A DNA stretch of 64,000 nucleotides from Hyphomonas johnsonii MHS-2 (GCF_000685275.1 NZ_ARYK01000008.1:62001-126000), one strand, 5' to 3'; positions 37,452 to 47,552 are shown, counted from the stretch's first letter. The notes: generated by a model not told the origin, from the letters alone. Numbers and translations: made by a program.

Positions 37452-37544
37452 CCAGCTTGCTCGCTGGTCCTGGCGGGGGCTGCGTCCGGCGGGATGACCC
37501 GGCGTGATGGCTCGACGCGATGCCGGGGGCGCATATGCTGGGTC

Positions 37545-38609
37545 ATGGACGGATTTCAGACCAAGACACGGAAACGCCCCAACCTCGCCTATCCGCACGG
37601 TGAGGCGAGGCCGGGCCTGGCCGAGACGATTCGTGTGGCGCCCGGCATCGAATGGGTCAGCATGCCGCTGCCCTTTTCGCTGAAATTCATCAACCTCTGG
37701 CTCATCGATGACGGCGACAGCTGGACGATCGTGGACACCGGCCTGCCCCTGCCGGAAACGCGGACGGCCTGGAAAAGCCTGATCGAGGCACGGATTACGC
37801 CCGACAAGCCACTGAAACGCGTGATGGTCACCCACATGCACCCCGACCATGTCGGTTGCGCCGGTTGGCTGTGCCACAAATATGGCGCCGCCCTGTGGAT
37901 GAGCCGGCTGGAATATACAACCTGCAGGATGCTTGTGGCCGATACCGGCCGCGAGGCGCCAAAGACGGGGGTCGATTTCTACCGGCGAGCCGGGTGGGAT
38001 GACGCGCAGATCGCGGATTACCAGAAACGGTTCGGCGGGTTCGGGCGCGGTGTCAGCCAGATGCCGGACGCCTTCCACCGCCTGGCCGATGGCGGTGCTT
38101 TCAGGATGGCGGGCCAGGACTGGGAGGTCATCATCGGCAACGGCCATTCGCCGGAACATGCCTGCCTCTACTGCCCGGCCCTGAACCTGCTGATATCCGG
38201 TGACCAGCTGCTGCCGCGCATATCCTCGAACGTGTCCGTACACCCGACCGAACCGGACGCCGACCCGCTGCTTGACTGGATGGATAGCTGCCAGAAGCTG
38301 CTCGACCGGCTGCCGGAGGATGTTCTGGTGCTGCCGGCCCATAACGAGCCTTTCCGGGGCGCGCATGCCCGCCTTCGTCACCTGATCGACGGGCATGAGA
38401 CCGGGCTGGCGCGGCTGAAGCGCCGGATGGAATCGGGCCCGATCAAGGTGATGGACACATTCACCAGCCTGTTCGGGCGGGCCATCGCGGCTGACGAGGT
38501 TGGCATGGCGACGGGCGAGGCGATCGCGCATCTCAACTGCCTGATCCATCGCGGCGAGGTGGTTGCGCACACTGGCGATGACGGGGTCAGCCGCTACAGC
38601 CTTGTTTGA
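37545..38609 (+). CDS. MBL-fold metallo-hydrolase
   Basis: Encodes 354 aa. The metallo-beta-lactamase metal motif THMHPDHVG lies near residue 97, preceded by INLWLIDDGDSWTIVDTGLPLP; further ligands are in GNGHSPEHACLYCP (His), SGDQLLP (Asp) and LPAHNEPF (His). A helical C-terminal domain of about 90 residues (GMATGEAIAHLNCLIHRG) is a DUF-type lid found in larger family members related to SNM1/Zn-dependent hydrolases. Typical substrates are thioesters or lactones; specificity unknown. The start at 37545 is preferred over one 17 codons upstream. Confidence 0.88.
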   Translation: MDGFQTKTRKRPNLAYPHGEARPGLAETIRVAPGIEWVSMPLPFSLKFINLWLIDDGDSWTIVDTGLPLPETRTAWKSLIEARITPDKPLKRVMVTHMHPDHVGCAGWLCHKYGAALWMSRLEYTTCRMLVADTGREAPKTGVDFYRRAGWDDAQIADYQKRFGGFGRGVSQMPDAFHRLADGGAFRMAGQDWEVIIGNGHSPEHACLYCPALNLLISGDQLLPRISSNVSVHPTEPDADPLLDWMDSCQKLLDRLPEDVLVLPAHNEPFRGAHARLRHLIDGHETGLARLKRRMESGPIKVMDTFTSLFGRAIAADEVGMATGEAIAHLNCLIHRGEVVAHTGDDGVSRYSLV

Positions 38610-38627
38610 GATGCCAGCGCCGGAATT

Positions 38628-38647
38628 CCTGTCCGGACAGGCGTTTT
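38628..38647 (+). terminator. Possible Rho-independent terminator after the MBL gene
   Basis: A perfect palindrome CCTGTCCGGACAGG followed by CGTTTT, 18 bp after the MBL stop. It separates this gene from lepB. Confidence 0.5.
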
Positions 38648-38735
38648 GCAGTGACGGGACAGTTTACACCTTCGCAACTCGAACCGGTTTCGTCTAAGAA
38701 GACGGCTGACAGTGGCTGAACCAGGTGAGATCCCG

Positions 38736-39593
38736 ATGGCAAGTGATGGCGAACAGGCCGCCCCCAAAGGGGAAGAAGACCATTTGACGTTTGGGGAAAA
38801 GGTGAAGCGCGAGCTGCGCGAATGGGGGGCAACCCTCGCCGTGTTTGTCCCGATTTTCCTGATTTTCTCGACTTTGCTCTACGAGCAGCGGGTGATTCCG
38901 TCGGAAAGCATGGTGCCGACGCTGCAGGTGGGTGACCGCGTGGCCGTCGCGAAATTCGCCTATGGCTATGACCGCTATTCGCTGCCGTTCAGCTGGGGAC
39001 GTTACCTGCCCATCGGCAAGGGCCGCATTTTTGCGCGTGACCCGAAGCGTGGCGAGGTCGTGGTGTTCGAGCACCCGCATACCGGCCGGGTGATGATCAA
39101 GCGGGTGATCGGCCTGCCGGGCGACCGGATCCAGATGATCGGCGAGGAATTGTATATTAATGGCGAGCCGATCGAGAGCACGTACGACCGCACGGTACGC
39201 TACAAGCCGCACAACGAGACCCGCAGCGTTACGGCCCGCGAATATCGCGAGACGACGGATGACGGCAAGAACTGGCTGACCTATCGCCAGGAAAAGGGCG
39301 ATCGCGGCGACAATACGGTGCTGTTCGTCGTGCCGGCAGGCCATATGTTCATGATGGGCGACAACCGGGACAATTCACTCGATAGCCGGTTCCTGTCGGG
39401 ACACTGCCCGCCGGTGGATGGCGTGGTCGACCAGGTCGGCTGTCCTCTCAGCGTCGAGGCCGAACGGGCCTCGGTCGGCTTTGTGCCGATGGACCACCTG
39501 ATCGGCCGGGGCGAAACGGTGATCATGACGCTGCACAGATGCAAGCTGGAAGACAATGCGGCGTGCAAGAAGCGGGTGTGGCGCGGGCTGTAG
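38736..39593 (+). CDS. lepB: Signal peptidase I
   Basis: Encodes 285 aa. One N-terminal membrane helix (about residues 32-49, TLAVFVPIFLIFSTLL), then the catalytic periplasmic domain: nucleophile Ser58 in RVIPSESMVPTL, general base Lys122 in MIKRVIGLPGD, and GDNRDNSLDSR (box E). It removes Sec signal peptides, including those listed here. A GGTGAG ribosome-binding site favours the ATG at 38736 over the GTG at 38712. An insertion of about 65 residues between box D and box E (ESTYDRTVRYKPHNETRS) is larger than in many homologues. Confidence 0.95.
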   Translation: MASDGEQAAPKGEEDHLTFGEKVKRELREWGATLAVFVPIFLIFSTLLYEQRVIPSESMVPTLQVGDRVAVAKFAYGYDRYSLPFSWGRYLPIGKGRIFARDPKRGEVVVFEHPHTGRVMIKRVIGLPGDRIQMIGEELYINGEPIESTYDRTVRYKPHNETRSVTAREYRETTDDGKNWLTYRQEKGDRGDNTVLFVVPAGHMFMMGDNRDNSLDSRFLSGHCPPVDGVVDQVGCPLSVEAERASVGFVPMDHLIGRGETVIMTLHRCKLEDNAACKKRVWRGL

Positions 39594-39720
39594 GCCCCCG
39601 GTCTTCAACAGGATACAGGCAGCAGGCGTCAATGGCGCCTTGCCGCATGTCCCCAACCCGGCTAGTGGCAAAACCAGAAGTGGGCTCGCGGGGCCCCACA
39701 AATAGTGAAGAACAGCCTGT

Positions 39721-40329
39721 ATGCCGGTGCCTGGCGCGACATCGACAAGACCCCAGCGTGGTCCAATTGTGGTCTCACGCCATGGGCGGCCTGCGCTTGA
39801 CCGTACGGCTGGCCCCCGCCTTGGCTGGCGTGACTATCGTGATTGGTGGAACCGCTATGAGGAGAGCCGGCTGGCCGAAGGCCAGGTTGCGCCCGAGATA
39901 TTGCAGGCGACTGTCGCCGATGCAGATATCGTGTTTGCTTCCGGCAGAATCCGCGCGCAGGAAACCGCTGCGCGGGCGGCGCCGCACCTGCCTGCGATCC
40001 ATGACCCGGTGTTCAATGAAGCGCCCTTGCCGCCGCCGCGCATCATCGGTGTGAAATACCTGCCCAAGACGTGGAACATTCTCGCCCGTGCTGCCTGGCT
40101 CAGCGGGCACTCGCTGGACGGGGAGAGCGTCAACGAAGCGCGCATCCGCGCCGCGCTGGCGGCCGAAAAGCTCCACGAGGCCTCGGAGAACCAGAAGGTC
40201 TATCTTGCGGCCCATGGCTGGTTCAATCGCATGCTGCGGCCCGAGATAAAGAAGCGTGGCTGGCGATGCGTCGTCGATGGTGGCGATGGCTATTGGAGCC
40301 ATCGGGTCTACGAATACATCGGCAAGTAG
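39721..40329 (+). CDS. Histidine phosphatase-family protein
   Basis: Encodes 202 aa. The phosphohistidine motif R-H-G is in VVSRHGRPALDR (about residue 20) and a second conserved His is in VYLAAHGWFNRML near the C-terminus. The middle (FASGRIRAQETAARAAPHLP) matches the phosphatase arm of the branch. The family covers phosphoglycerate mutases, SixA-type protein phosphatases and sugar or nucleotide phosphatases. This one is compact but lacks the usual R-H-G-E, having R-H-G-R. The start codon is only moderately supported by the ribosome-binding site. Confidence 0.8.
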   Translation: MPVPGATSTRPQRGPIVVSRHGRPALDRTAGPRLGWRDYRDWWNRYEESRLAEGQVAPEILQATVADADIVFASGRIRAQETAARAAPHLPAIHDPVFNEAPLPPPRIIGVKYLPKTWNILARAAWLSGHSLDGESVNEARIRAALAAEKLHEASENQKVYLAAHGWFNRMLRPEIKKRGWRCVVDGGDGYWSHRVYEYIGK

Positions 40330-40399
40330 TCGCTAAAGAGGTTGTGGGTGCCAGACCGGCGCTCTAGAGTCCGCCCAAACGAAAAGGCTGGTGATCCCT

Positions 40400-40645
40400 A
40401 TGGCTGATGCGAAAGAAAAACCCGTCGACAAGATGAGCTTCGAAGAGGCGCTCGGCGAGCTTGAGGGCATCGTCAAGCAGCTGGAAGCGGGCGAAGTCGA
40501 ACTGGAAAAGTCGATCGCGATCTATGAGCGTGGCGCGGCGCTGAAGGCGCACTGCGAGTCGCGCCTGAAATCCGCAGAGCTGAAAGTTGAGCAGATTGTA
40601 CAGGGGGCCGGAGGCGTCACCACCGAGCCAGCCAATTTTGAATAA
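40400..40645 (+). CDS. xseB: Exodeoxyribonuclease VII small subunit
   Basis: Encodes 81 aa, a coiled-coil XseB: MSFEEALGELEGIVKQLEAGEVELEKSIAIYERGAALKAHCESRLKSAELKVEQI, very typical. It assembles with XseA to degrade single-stranded DNA. It begins the xseB-ispA-dxs arrangement seen in many proteobacteria and ends 13 bp before ispA. Confidence 0.95.
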   Translation: MADAKEKPVDKMSFEEALGELEGIVKQLEAGEVELEKSIAIYERGAALKAHCESRLKSAELKVEQIVQGAGGVTTEPANFE

Positions 40646-40658
40646 GGTCGACGGGAAA

Positions 40659-41555
40659 ATGCGGGAGGATCCTGACTTCGGGCTGCGACTGAAGGAAGTG
40701 GCTGACAAGATCACGGTTGCCCTCGATCAACTGATCCCGCCTGCCAGTGGCCCCGAAGCAGACCTGATGCGCGCGATGCGCCACGCGGCGCTGGCCAATG
40801 GCAAGCGGATGCGGCCGTTCTTCCTGCTGGAAGCCGGAGCGATGTTCGACGCCCCCGAAAAGAGCCTGTTGCGCACCGGCGCGGCGCTCGAATGCGTCCA
40901 CACCTATTCCATGGTTCACGATGACCTGCCCTGCATGGACGATGACGACTTCCGACGGGGCCAGCCGACCGTGCACAAGGCCTTTGACGAGGCAACAGCG
41001 GTGCTCGCGGGCGATGCCCTGCTGACCCTTGCGTTCAAGATACTGGCGTCCAGCGAGACCCATGACGACCCGGCGGTCAGGGCGATGCTGATCGAACGTC
41101 TTGCCGATGCGGCCGGCGCGCGGGGCATGGTCGGTGGCCAGATGATCGACATGCTGGAAGGCGCAAGCCCGCGTGACCTGAACACAATCACCCGGATGCA
41201 GCGCCTGAAGACCGGTGCGCTGATATCCTACGCGACAGAGGCCGCGGGCATTATCGGCCATGCGCGCGAGCCGGAGCGGAATGCATTGGCCGGGTTTGCC
41301 AATGATGTCGGCCTTGCCTACCAGATCGCCGATGACCTGCTGGATGCAACCGGCGACGAGGCGGAAGTCGGCAAGCCCCTGCGTAGTGACGAAGCGGCCG
41401 GAAAAGCGAATTTCGTGACCCTGCTGGGGGTGGAAGGCGCCCGCCAGCGCGTACGCCTTCTTGCCGCACAGGCGAAAGAGCATCTCGCAATATTCCGCAA
41501 TAAGGCCGATATATTGCTGCAATCTGTTGATTTCGTCCTGGATAGAACGCGTTAA
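40659..41555 (+). CDS. ispA: Farnesyl diphosphate synthase (polyprenyl synthetase)
   Basis: Encodes 298 aa. Condenses IPP with DMAPP and GPP to farnesyl diphosphate. The first Asp-rich motif is [19 protein letters not shown] and the second [28 protein letters not shown] and [10 protein letters not shown] are also usual. The first Asp-rich motif with four residues between the Asp pairs is typical of bacterial IspA. The start Met MREDPDFGL is the nearest in frame; TTG 40638 is an alternative overlapping xseB. Placed before dxs, fitting isoprenoid supply. Confidence 0.95.
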   Translation: MREDPDFGLRLKEVADKITVALDQLIPPASGPEADLMRAMRHAALANGKRMRPFFLLEAGAMFDAPEKSLLRTGAALECVHTYSMVHDDLPCMDDDDFRRGQPTVHKAFDEATAVLAGDALLTLAFKILASSETHDDPAVRAMLIERLADAAGARGMVGGQMIDMLEGASPRDLNTITRMQRLKTGALISYATEAAGIIGHAREPERNALAGFANDVGLAYQIADDLLDATGDEAEVGKPLRSDEAAGKANFVTLLGVEGARQRVRLLAAQAKEHLAIFRNKADILLQSVDFVLDRTR

Positions 41556-41629
41556 GCAGAGCGCGTCATAATGAAAACACCGGTATTGTACCAATTTCCG
41601 GCGAACACGCGTACAAGGTCCAGAGAAAG

Positions 41630-43552
41630 ATGACCGACACCACTCCGAACCGCCTACTGGATGCGATCCATTCGCCGGACGACCTGAAAGGTCGGTCGCG
41701 TGCCGAATTGAAACAAATCGCCGATGAAGTCCGCGAGGAAGTGATCGATGTCGTGTCCGTCACGGGCGGCCACCTTGGATCAGGCCTGGGCGTCGTGGAA
41801 CTCACGGTGGCGATCCACGCCGTGTTTGATGCGCCCGCCGACAAGCTGATCCTGGACGTCGGTCACCAGTGCTACCCGCACAAGATCCTGACCGGACGGC
41901 GCGACCAGATGCGAACGCTGCGGCAGGGTGGCGGCCTGTCCGGCTTCACCAAGCGCGACGAAAGCCCGTTCGACCCGTTCGGCGCGGCGCATGCTGCAAC
42001 CTCGATCTCGGCCGGGTTCGGCTTTGCCAAGGCGCGCGACCTGCAGGGCAAGAACAACCACGTGATCTGCGTGATCGGCGACGGCTCGATGACGGCAGGC
42101 ATGGCCTATGAGGCGATGAACAATGCCGGCGCCGACAAGTCGCGCCTGATCGTGATCCTCAACGACAATGACATGTCGATTGCGCCGCCCGTTGGGGCGA
42201 TGAGCAATTACCTGTCCCGGCTGGTCTCGTCGCGGCCGTATCGCGGCCTGCGGCGCATCGCCAAGAAGGTTGTCAGCCCGATCGGCCTGGAGTCGCCGGC
42301 CCGGCGCGCCGAGGAATACCTGCGCGGCTTTGCGATGGGCGGCACGATGTTCGAGGAGCTGGGCTTCTACTATATCGGCCCGATTGATGGACACGACCTC
42401 GATACGCTGATCCCGATCCTCGAGAATGTGAAGGCGATGCGCGAGGGGCCGATCCTGATCCATGCCGTGACGCAGAAGGGCAAGGGGTATGCGCCAGCCG
42501 AGAATTCGGCCGACAAGTATCACGGTGTGTCCAAGTTCTCGGTGATCACGGGCGAGCAGGCGAAGGCGAAGCCGTCGGCGCCCGCCTACCAGAAAGTATT
42601 CGGGCAGACGCTGACAAAGCTCGCCGAAACGGATGACAAGATCTGCGCGATCACCGCAGCCATGCCGTCCGGTACCAGTGTTGATGTCTTCCAGACGGCG
42701 TTCCCGGAGCGCACCTTCGATGTCGGTATCGCCGAACAGCATGCCGTGACATTTGCCGCCGGCCTCGCTGCCGACGGGATGAAACCGTTCGCGGCGATCT
42801 ATTCGACGTTCCTGCAGCGCGGCTATGACCAGGTCGTGCATGACGTCGCCATCCAGAGCCTGCCGGTCCGTTTCGCGATCGACCGGGCCGGTCTTGTCGG
42901 CGCGGATGGCCCGACCCATGCCGGGAGTTTCGACATCGGCTATCTCGGGGCACTGCCGGGCATCATCTGCATGGCTGCATCGGACGAGCTTGAACTGGCC
43001 CGCATGGTGGTGACTGCCGCCGACATTGATGACCGGCCAAGCGCGTTCCGCTACCCGCGCGGCGAAGGCACCGGCGTTGAAATACCGGACGTGCTGCAGC
43101 CGCTGGAGATCGGCAAGGGCCGTGTCCTGCGCGAGGGTACGACGATTGCGCTGTTGTCTTATGGCACACGCCTGCAGGAGGCCCTGAGGGCTGCCGAGAT
43201 GCTGATGGCGCAGGGCCTGTCGGCCACGGTGGCCGATGCCCGCTTCGCCAAGCCGCTGGATACCGACCTCGTGGAACGCCTTGCGCGCGACCATGAAGTG
43301 CTGATCACGCTGGAAGAAGGCGCAACCGGCGGGTTCGGCAGTTTCGTGCTGGAACACCTTGCCAAGGTCGGCGCGCTGGACCGGGGCCTCAAGATCCGCC
43401 CGATGACATTGCCGGACGTGTTCCAGAACCATGATGCGCCACAGGCCATGTACGAGACAGCCGGGCTGACAGCCCGCCACATCGCGGCCCGCGCCATCGA
43501 GGCGCTCGGACGCGGCGACATTGCCGAGATCGACCGGTTCGCCCGCGCATGA
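41630..43552 (+). CDS. dxs: 1-deoxy-D-xylulose-5-phosphate synthase
   Basis: Encodes 640 aa, the full length. Thiamine diphosphate enzyme joining pyruvate and glyceraldehyde 3-phosphate, first step of the MEP isoprenoid pathway. Seen: [22 protein letters not shown] at the N-terminus, [18 protein letters not shown] (thiamine binding), [21 protein letters not shown], and the transketolase-like middle with [17 protein letters not shown] and [22 protein letters not shown]. Encoded 74 bp after ispA. Confidence 0.97.
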   Translation: MTDTTPNRLLDAIHSPDDLKGRSRAELKQIADEVREEVIDVVSVTGGHLGSGLGVVELTVAIHAVFDAPADKLILDVGHQCYPHKILTGRRDQMRTLRQGGGLSGFTKRDESPFDPFGAAHAATSISAGFGFAKARDLQGKNNHVICVIGDGSMTAGMAYEAMNNAGADKSRLIVILNDNDMSIAPPVGAMSNYLSRLVSSRPYRGLRRIAKKVVSPIGLESPARRAEEYLRGFAMGGTMFEELGFYYIGPIDGHDLDTLIPILENVKAMREGPILIHAVTQKGKGYAPAENSADKYHGVSKFSVITGEQAKAKPSAPAYQKVFGQTLTKLAETDDKICAITAAMPSGTSVDVFQTAFPERTFDVGIAEQHAVTFAAGLAADGMKPFAAIYSTFLQRGYDQVVHDVAIQSLPVRFAIDRAGLVGADGPTHAGSFDIGYLGALPGIICMAASDELELARMVVTAADIDDRPSAFRYPRGEGTGVEIPDVLQPLEIGKGRVLREGTTIALLSYGTRLQEALRAAEMLMAQGLSATVADARFAKPLDTDLVERLARDHEVLITLEEGATGGFGSFVLEHLAKVGALDRGLKIRPMTLPDVFQNHDAPQAMYETAGLTARHIAARAIEALGRGDIAEIDRFARA

Positions 43553-43600
43553 CGGAAATGCAATTTGTTTGGCGAGTCTGACCCGGAGTAGGGTCAGCGC

Positions 43601-44206
43601 ATGACTCCCCGCCTGATTCCATTTCGCGTTCTCGCATTCGCCCTGTTCCTGGCCGCATGCGCCACCCCGCCGCCCGTCGAGACGGGCCCGCCCTTTGAAT
43701 CCGTGATGGTCGAGGCAAAGGGCGAGGCCAATCCCTACAAGGCCGATGCCGTGCTGACAGGCCTGCTGGAGCGCCAGACGCTGACGGATGACCAGCGGGC
43801 CCGGGCACTCTATGCGCGCGGCAGCCTGCGCCGGCAGGATGGCGACGACCGGCGCGGCGCAGTCGAGGATTTCAAGGCGATGCTGGCGCTGGCACCGGCG
43901 CATCCTCTTGGTCCCAATGCCCGCGAAGAGCTTGAATTTGCAGAAACCGATGTCGAAACGATCGAGGCCGGGCTGCAGCGCATGCTGAGCCTGTCGCAAT
44001 GGTTTGACAGCATGTGGGTGCTCGGGGCGCATGACGAGGCCGCCGCGCGGTATCGCAAGTCGGGAATCAGCCCGAACCCGGCCCAGCTGGCGGACCTCGC
44101 ACAGGCCGGCTTTGTCTGCATGGGCGACGAGACGGGCGACAAGGTGTACACAGTGGGCGACCGGCGTGACGATCTGGAGGATGCCTACTGGTGTCCGGCC
44201 GATTGA
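43601..44206 (+). CDS. Lipoprotein with TPR-like helices, first of a tandem pair
   Basis: Encodes 201 aa. Lipoprotein signal (VLAFALFLAAC, Cys about 20). Helical repeats follow (ARALYARGSLRRQDGDDRRGAVEDFKAMLALAPAHPLG) like one TPR, and the C-terminus has a Cys-containing segment (ADLAQAGFVCMGDETGDKVY) that ends in DDLEDAYWCPAD. The next gene encodes a protein of the same layout, so they arose by tandem duplication. Function unknown; likely in the outer membrane or periplasm. Confidence 0.75.
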   Translation: MTPRLIPFRVLAFALFLAACATPPPVETGPPFESVMVEAKGEANPYKADAVLTGLLERQTLTDDQRARALYARGSLRRQDGDDRRGAVEDFKAMLALAPAHPLGPNAREELEFAETDVETIEAGLQRMLSLSQWFDSMWVLGAHDEAAARYRKSGISPNPAQLADLAQAGFVCMGDETGDKVYTVGDRRDDLEDAYWCPAD

Positions 44207-44312
44207 GCCTGAAGCACCACACAAATTTCACAAATCCGCCCCGACTCTGCGCGCCTTCTACCGCTAGGCACAAGACGCTACCTTTTCAAAACGCCTGATG
44301 GAGTTCCCCCTG

Positions 44313-44972
44313 ATGATCCGCACCTTGCTTGTTTCCGCCGTTTCCGCCCTGGCCCTGGCAGCCTGTTCGTCCACGCCAGCGCCAGACAGGACGGCAGTCG
44401 CCGTCGATTCCACGTCAGCGGCTGAACCGCAGGCCACCGCCTTTGAAATGGCGATGCAGACCGTCGAGGACCTCGTCGCTGCGGGCAATACCCAGGCGGC
44501 GCTGGACCGCCTGACCCAGTTGCTGGGCAACCCGGCGCTCAATCGTGAGGAATACGCCGAAATCGTGTATCGCCGTGGCGAGATCCGGTTTGGCCCGGGT
44601 GGTTATGACACGACCGGCGCAATCGAGGATTTCGAGGAAGTCATCGACACCTATCCCGATACCGAATGGCACACTGCCGCCGTCCCGATGCTGGATTCGG
44701 CCCGCGCCAAGGCGACAGCGCTCCACGCGCAACTCGGCCAGCCAGAAACGACCCGCTTGCAGAAATTCGATTTCCTCATGGAACTCGGCATGCATCAGGA
44801 GGCGATCGACCTGATGATCGCGAATAACCTGACGCCGGACAATGCGGCGCTGGTTGCGATGTATGACATCGGCTATCTCTGCGAGGACGACGCGCTGACA
44901 GGCCGGGGCTATCAGGCGGTGGAAGCCGACGGAACGCCTCGCACCCTGCATTTCTGCGATTTTGGAAAATAG
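44313..44972 (+). CDS. Lipoprotein with TPR-like helices, second of a tandem pair
   Basis: Encodes 219 aa from MIRTLLVSAVSALALAAC (Cys about 18). It has the same plan as its neighbour: signal, spacer, TPR-like helices (EYAEIVYRRGEIRFGPGGYDTTGAIEDFEEVIDTYPDTEWH) and a terminal part ALVAMYDIGYLCEDDALTGRGYQAV, aligned with the neighbour's GFVCMGDE segment, both with a similarly placed Cys. The two genes are 106 bp apart, so either may have its own promoter. A strong terminator follows. Family not recognised. Confidence 0.78.
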   Translation: MIRTLLVSAVSALALAACSSTPAPDRTAVAVDSTSAAEPQATAFEMAMQTVEDLVAAGNTQAALDRLTQLLGNPALNREEYAEIVYRRGEIRFGPGGYDTTGAIEDFEEVIDTYPDTEWHTAAVPMLDSARAKATALHAQLGQPETTRLQKFDFLMELGMHQEAIDLMIANNLTPDNAALVAMYDIGYLCEDDALTGRGYQAVEADGTPRTLHFCDFGK

Positions 44973-45011
44973 GCCCGCTGCACAGCCAAATCACGCGCAA
45001 GTGAACCAGGA

Positions 45012-45046
45012 AACGCCCCGGAACGGCCGTTCCGGGGCGTTATTTT
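45012..45046 (+). terminator. Strong Rho-independent terminator after the lipoprotein pair
   Basis: AACGCCCCGGAAC, loop GGCC, then GTTCCGGGGCGTT and ATTTT: a perfect 13-bp stem. It ends the lipoprotein gene and insulates the acyl-CoA ligase gene. Confidence 0.92.
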
Positions 45047-45141
45047 GCCTCATAATCGCGGTTTCAGCACAAAGGGCACTTTTAACCCCTGATCGGGCGT
45101 GGTTTCTGTATGCCAGACGAGACAATCCTGGAGGAAACCGA

Positions 45142-46893
45142 ATGCCCGCAGATTCAGCCGCGCCAAACTGGCCTGTCATATCCATTGCCGACGCGAATGC
45201 CGCGCTCGCAGGACCGGGGTCACCGCTTGAACTGGCCGACGCTGAAATCAATGGCGTGCAGATGAAGATCTATGCCAACGCCCCGCCGACGATCCGCTCG
45301 ATCCTCGAACTGGCGAACGAAACGTGGCCGCAACGCGACTATCTCGTCTACGAGAACGAGCGCGTCACCTTCCGCGCCTTGATGCTTGCCGTGCAGCACC
45401 TCGCCGCCGCGATGCGGGATACCTACGGCATCGGCAAGGGCGACCGCGTGGCCGTGATCATGCGCAACTACCCGCAATGGCCGGTTGCCTTCCTTGCTGC
45501 GTCCAGCCTGGGCGCCATCGCGACCCCGATGAATTCGTGGTGGACCGGCGAGGAGCTGGAATACGGCCTGTCCTTTGCCGGCGTGAAACTGGCGGTTGTC
45601 GATGGCCAGATCTACGAGCGCGTCCGCGACCAGATGAAGAACCTGCCGGACCTCAAGCATGTCATCATCGCGCGCGACAAGGGTGAAGAGCACGCCGACC
45701 CGCGCGTCTCCAGCCTGGAATCCGTGATCGGCGATGCCCATGCCTGGGCGGGACTGGACGATATCGGCCTGCCGGACGTGGAACTGCTGCCGGAGGACGA
45801 GGCCACCATCATGTATACGTCCGGGACGACCGGAAAGCCGAAGGGTGCCCTCGCCACGCACCGCGCGGTGATTTCCAACATGTTCAATTCATTCACCTGC
45901 CAGAGCCGCATGCTGTTGCGCCGTGGCGAGGCGATTCCCGAGCCCGATCCGAACGTGCAGCGGGCAACCCTGCTCGCCATCCCGTTCTTCCATGCCACGG
46001 GTGCGTTCGCGATCCTGATCCCGTCGCTGCTGCGCGGCGACAAGATCGTGTCGATGTACAAGTGGGATGCAGGCGAGGCGCTGCCGATCATCCAGAACGA
46101 GCGGATCACGGCGGTTGGCGGCGTGCCGGCCATTGCCTGGCAGCTGCTGGAGCACCCTGAGCGCGACCTCTATGACCTTTCGTCGATCGAGGCGATTTCC
46201 TATGGCGGTGCGCCGTCTGCACCGGAACTCGTGTCGACAATCAAGAAGCGGTTCCCGGATGCGGCGCCCGGCAATGGCTGGGGCATGACCGAGACCTGCG
46301 CCACCGCGACGCTGAACATTGGCGAAGACTATGTGAACCGGCCGTCCAGCGCCGGTGCACCTCCGGGAGCGGTTGAATTGAAAATCTGCGACCCGGACGG
46401 CAATCCCATGCCGGAAGGTGAAGTCGGCGAGCTGTGGTGCAAGGGCCCGATGAACTGCAAGCGCTACTGGAACCGGCCCGAAGCGACGGCCGAGACGTTC
46501 CGCAACGGCTGGGTCGTGACCGGCGACCTGGCGCGTCTTGACGATGAAGGCTTCCTCTACCTCGTGGACCGCGCCAAGGACATGCTGATCCGGGGCGGCG
46601 AGAACATCTACTGCATCGAGGTCGAAAGCGCGCTTTACGACCATCCGGCGATCATGGACGCGGCAGTTGTCGGCATTCCGCACAAGGTGCTGGGTGAGGA
46701 AGTTGGCGCCGTGGTGCAGCTGAAGCCGGGCAAGACGGCAACGCAGGACGAACTGCGTGCGCACCTGTCTGGGCTCCTCGCCTCGTTCAAGGTGCCGGTC
46801 GAGATCCAGTTCCAGGACGAGCCGCTGCCGCGCAACGCCAATGGCAAGATCCTGAAGCCCGACCTGCGCGCGCGTTTCACGCCCCGCGCATGA
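45142..46893 (+). CDS. AMP-dependent acyl-CoA synthetase
   Basis: Encodes 583 aa. The ANL-superfamily marks are clear: MYTSGTTGKPKGALATHRA (motif A3), YGGAPSAPELVSTIKKRF, GWGMTETCATATL, GELWCKGPMNCKRYWN, TGDLARLDDEGFLYLVDRAKDMLIRGGENI and the C-terminal catalytic Lys in RNANGKILK. It makes acyl-AMP and then acyl-CoA from a carboxylic acid, probably a medium or long fatty acid; exact chain length cannot be read. GGAGGAA is a good ribosome-binding site. Its stop overlaps the DUF938 methyltransferase start by four bases. Confidence 0.92.
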   Translation: MPADSAAPNWPVISIADANAALAGPGSPLELADAEINGVQMKIYANAPPTIRSILELANETWPQRDYLVYENERVTFRALMLAVQHLAAAMRDTYGIGKGDRVAVIMRNYPQWPVAFLAASSLGAIATPMNSWWTGEELEYGLSFAGVKLAVVDGQIYERVRDQMKNLPDLKHVIIARDKGEEHADPRVSSLESVIGDAHAWAGLDDIGLPDVELLPEDEATIMYTSGTTGKPKGALATHRAVISNMFNSFTCQSRMLLRRGEAIPEPDPNVQRATLLAIPFFHATGAFAILIPSLLRGDKIVSMYKWDAGEALPIIQNERITAVGGVPAIAWQLLEHPERDLYDLSSIEAISYGGAPSAPELVSTIKKRFPDAAPGNGWGMTETCATATLNIGEDYVNRPSSAGAPPGAVELKICDPDGNPMPEGEVGELWCKGPMNCKRYWNRPEATAETFRNGWVVTGDLARLDDEGFLYLVDRAKDMLIRGGENIYCIEVESALYDHPAIMDAAVVGIPHKVLGEEVGAVVQLKPGKTATQDELRAHLSGLLASFKVPVEIQFQDEPLPRNANGKILKPDLRARFTPRA

Positions 46894-47552
46894 CCGGGGG
46901 GCCGGAAAAGCCGGTCGCGCTGGAAAACCGCGATGCGTCGGCAGACGGCAGGCGCTACTCGCCGTCTGTCGCACGCAACCGCGAACCGATACGGGACGTG
47001 TTCGCGCAGCAGGTTGCCACTGAGGGGCGCGTCCTCGAGATCGCATCCGGCACTGGCGAACACGGGGCGTTCCTGACGGAGGCGCTGCCGGGCCTCGACT
47101 GGACGTATTCCGATATTGATCCGGCGAGCCTCGAGAGCCAGCGGGCGTGGGTTCGGGCGGCGGGGCAGGGCAGGCTGCGCGGGCCCCTGGTGCTGGATGC
47201 GAGCCGTGCCGACTGGGGCGAGGCGGAAGCCGCGCGCCCTTGGGATGTGGTCGTGTCGGTCAACATGGTTCACATCGCGCCGATGGCAGCGGTGAGGGGC
47301 GTGTTTGCTGGTGCTGGCCGTTTGCTGAAACCCGGCGGGCGCCTGTTTCTCTATGGGCCCTTCGCGCGAGAGGGCGAGATGGCGCCATCGAATGCCCGCT
47401 TCAGCGAAGACCTGAAACGGCGTGACCCGGACTGGGGCGTACGCGACCTCGACCTGGACTTGCTGCCGCTGGCCTTGCAGGCCGGGCTGGCCCTGAAAGG
47501 CATTACCGAGATGCCGGCAAACAACCTGGCTGTGGTGTTCGAACGGGGCTGA
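46890..47552 (+). CDS. DUF938 family SAM-dependent methyltransferase
   Basis: Encodes 220 aa. DUF938 proteins begin with a motif like RRYSPSVARNREPIRDVF, followed by a class I SAM-binding loop (RVLEIASGTGEHGAFLTEALPGLDWTYSDID). The remaining core (PWDVVVSVNMVHIAPMAAVRGVFAGAGRLLKPGGRLFLYGPF) and the end (PANNLAVVFERG) also match. Start overlaps the acyl-CoA ligase stop by ATGA, indicating an operon; the methyl acceptor is unknown. Confidence 0.92.
   Translation: MTGGPEKPVALENRDASADGRRYSPSVARNREPIRDVFAQQVATEGRVLEIASGTGEHGAFLTEALPGLDWTYSDIDPASLESQRAWVRAAGQGRLRGPLVLDASRADWGEAEAARPWDVVVSVNMVHIAPMAAVRGVFAGAGRLLKPGGRLFLYGPFAREGEMAPSNARFSEDLKRRDPDWGVRDLDLDLLPLALQAGLALKGITEMPANNLAVVFERG

Noticed and set aside
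43388..43600. Terminator after dxs
   Set aside because: No stem with a T run could be found; the dxs gene may read through or end by Rho.
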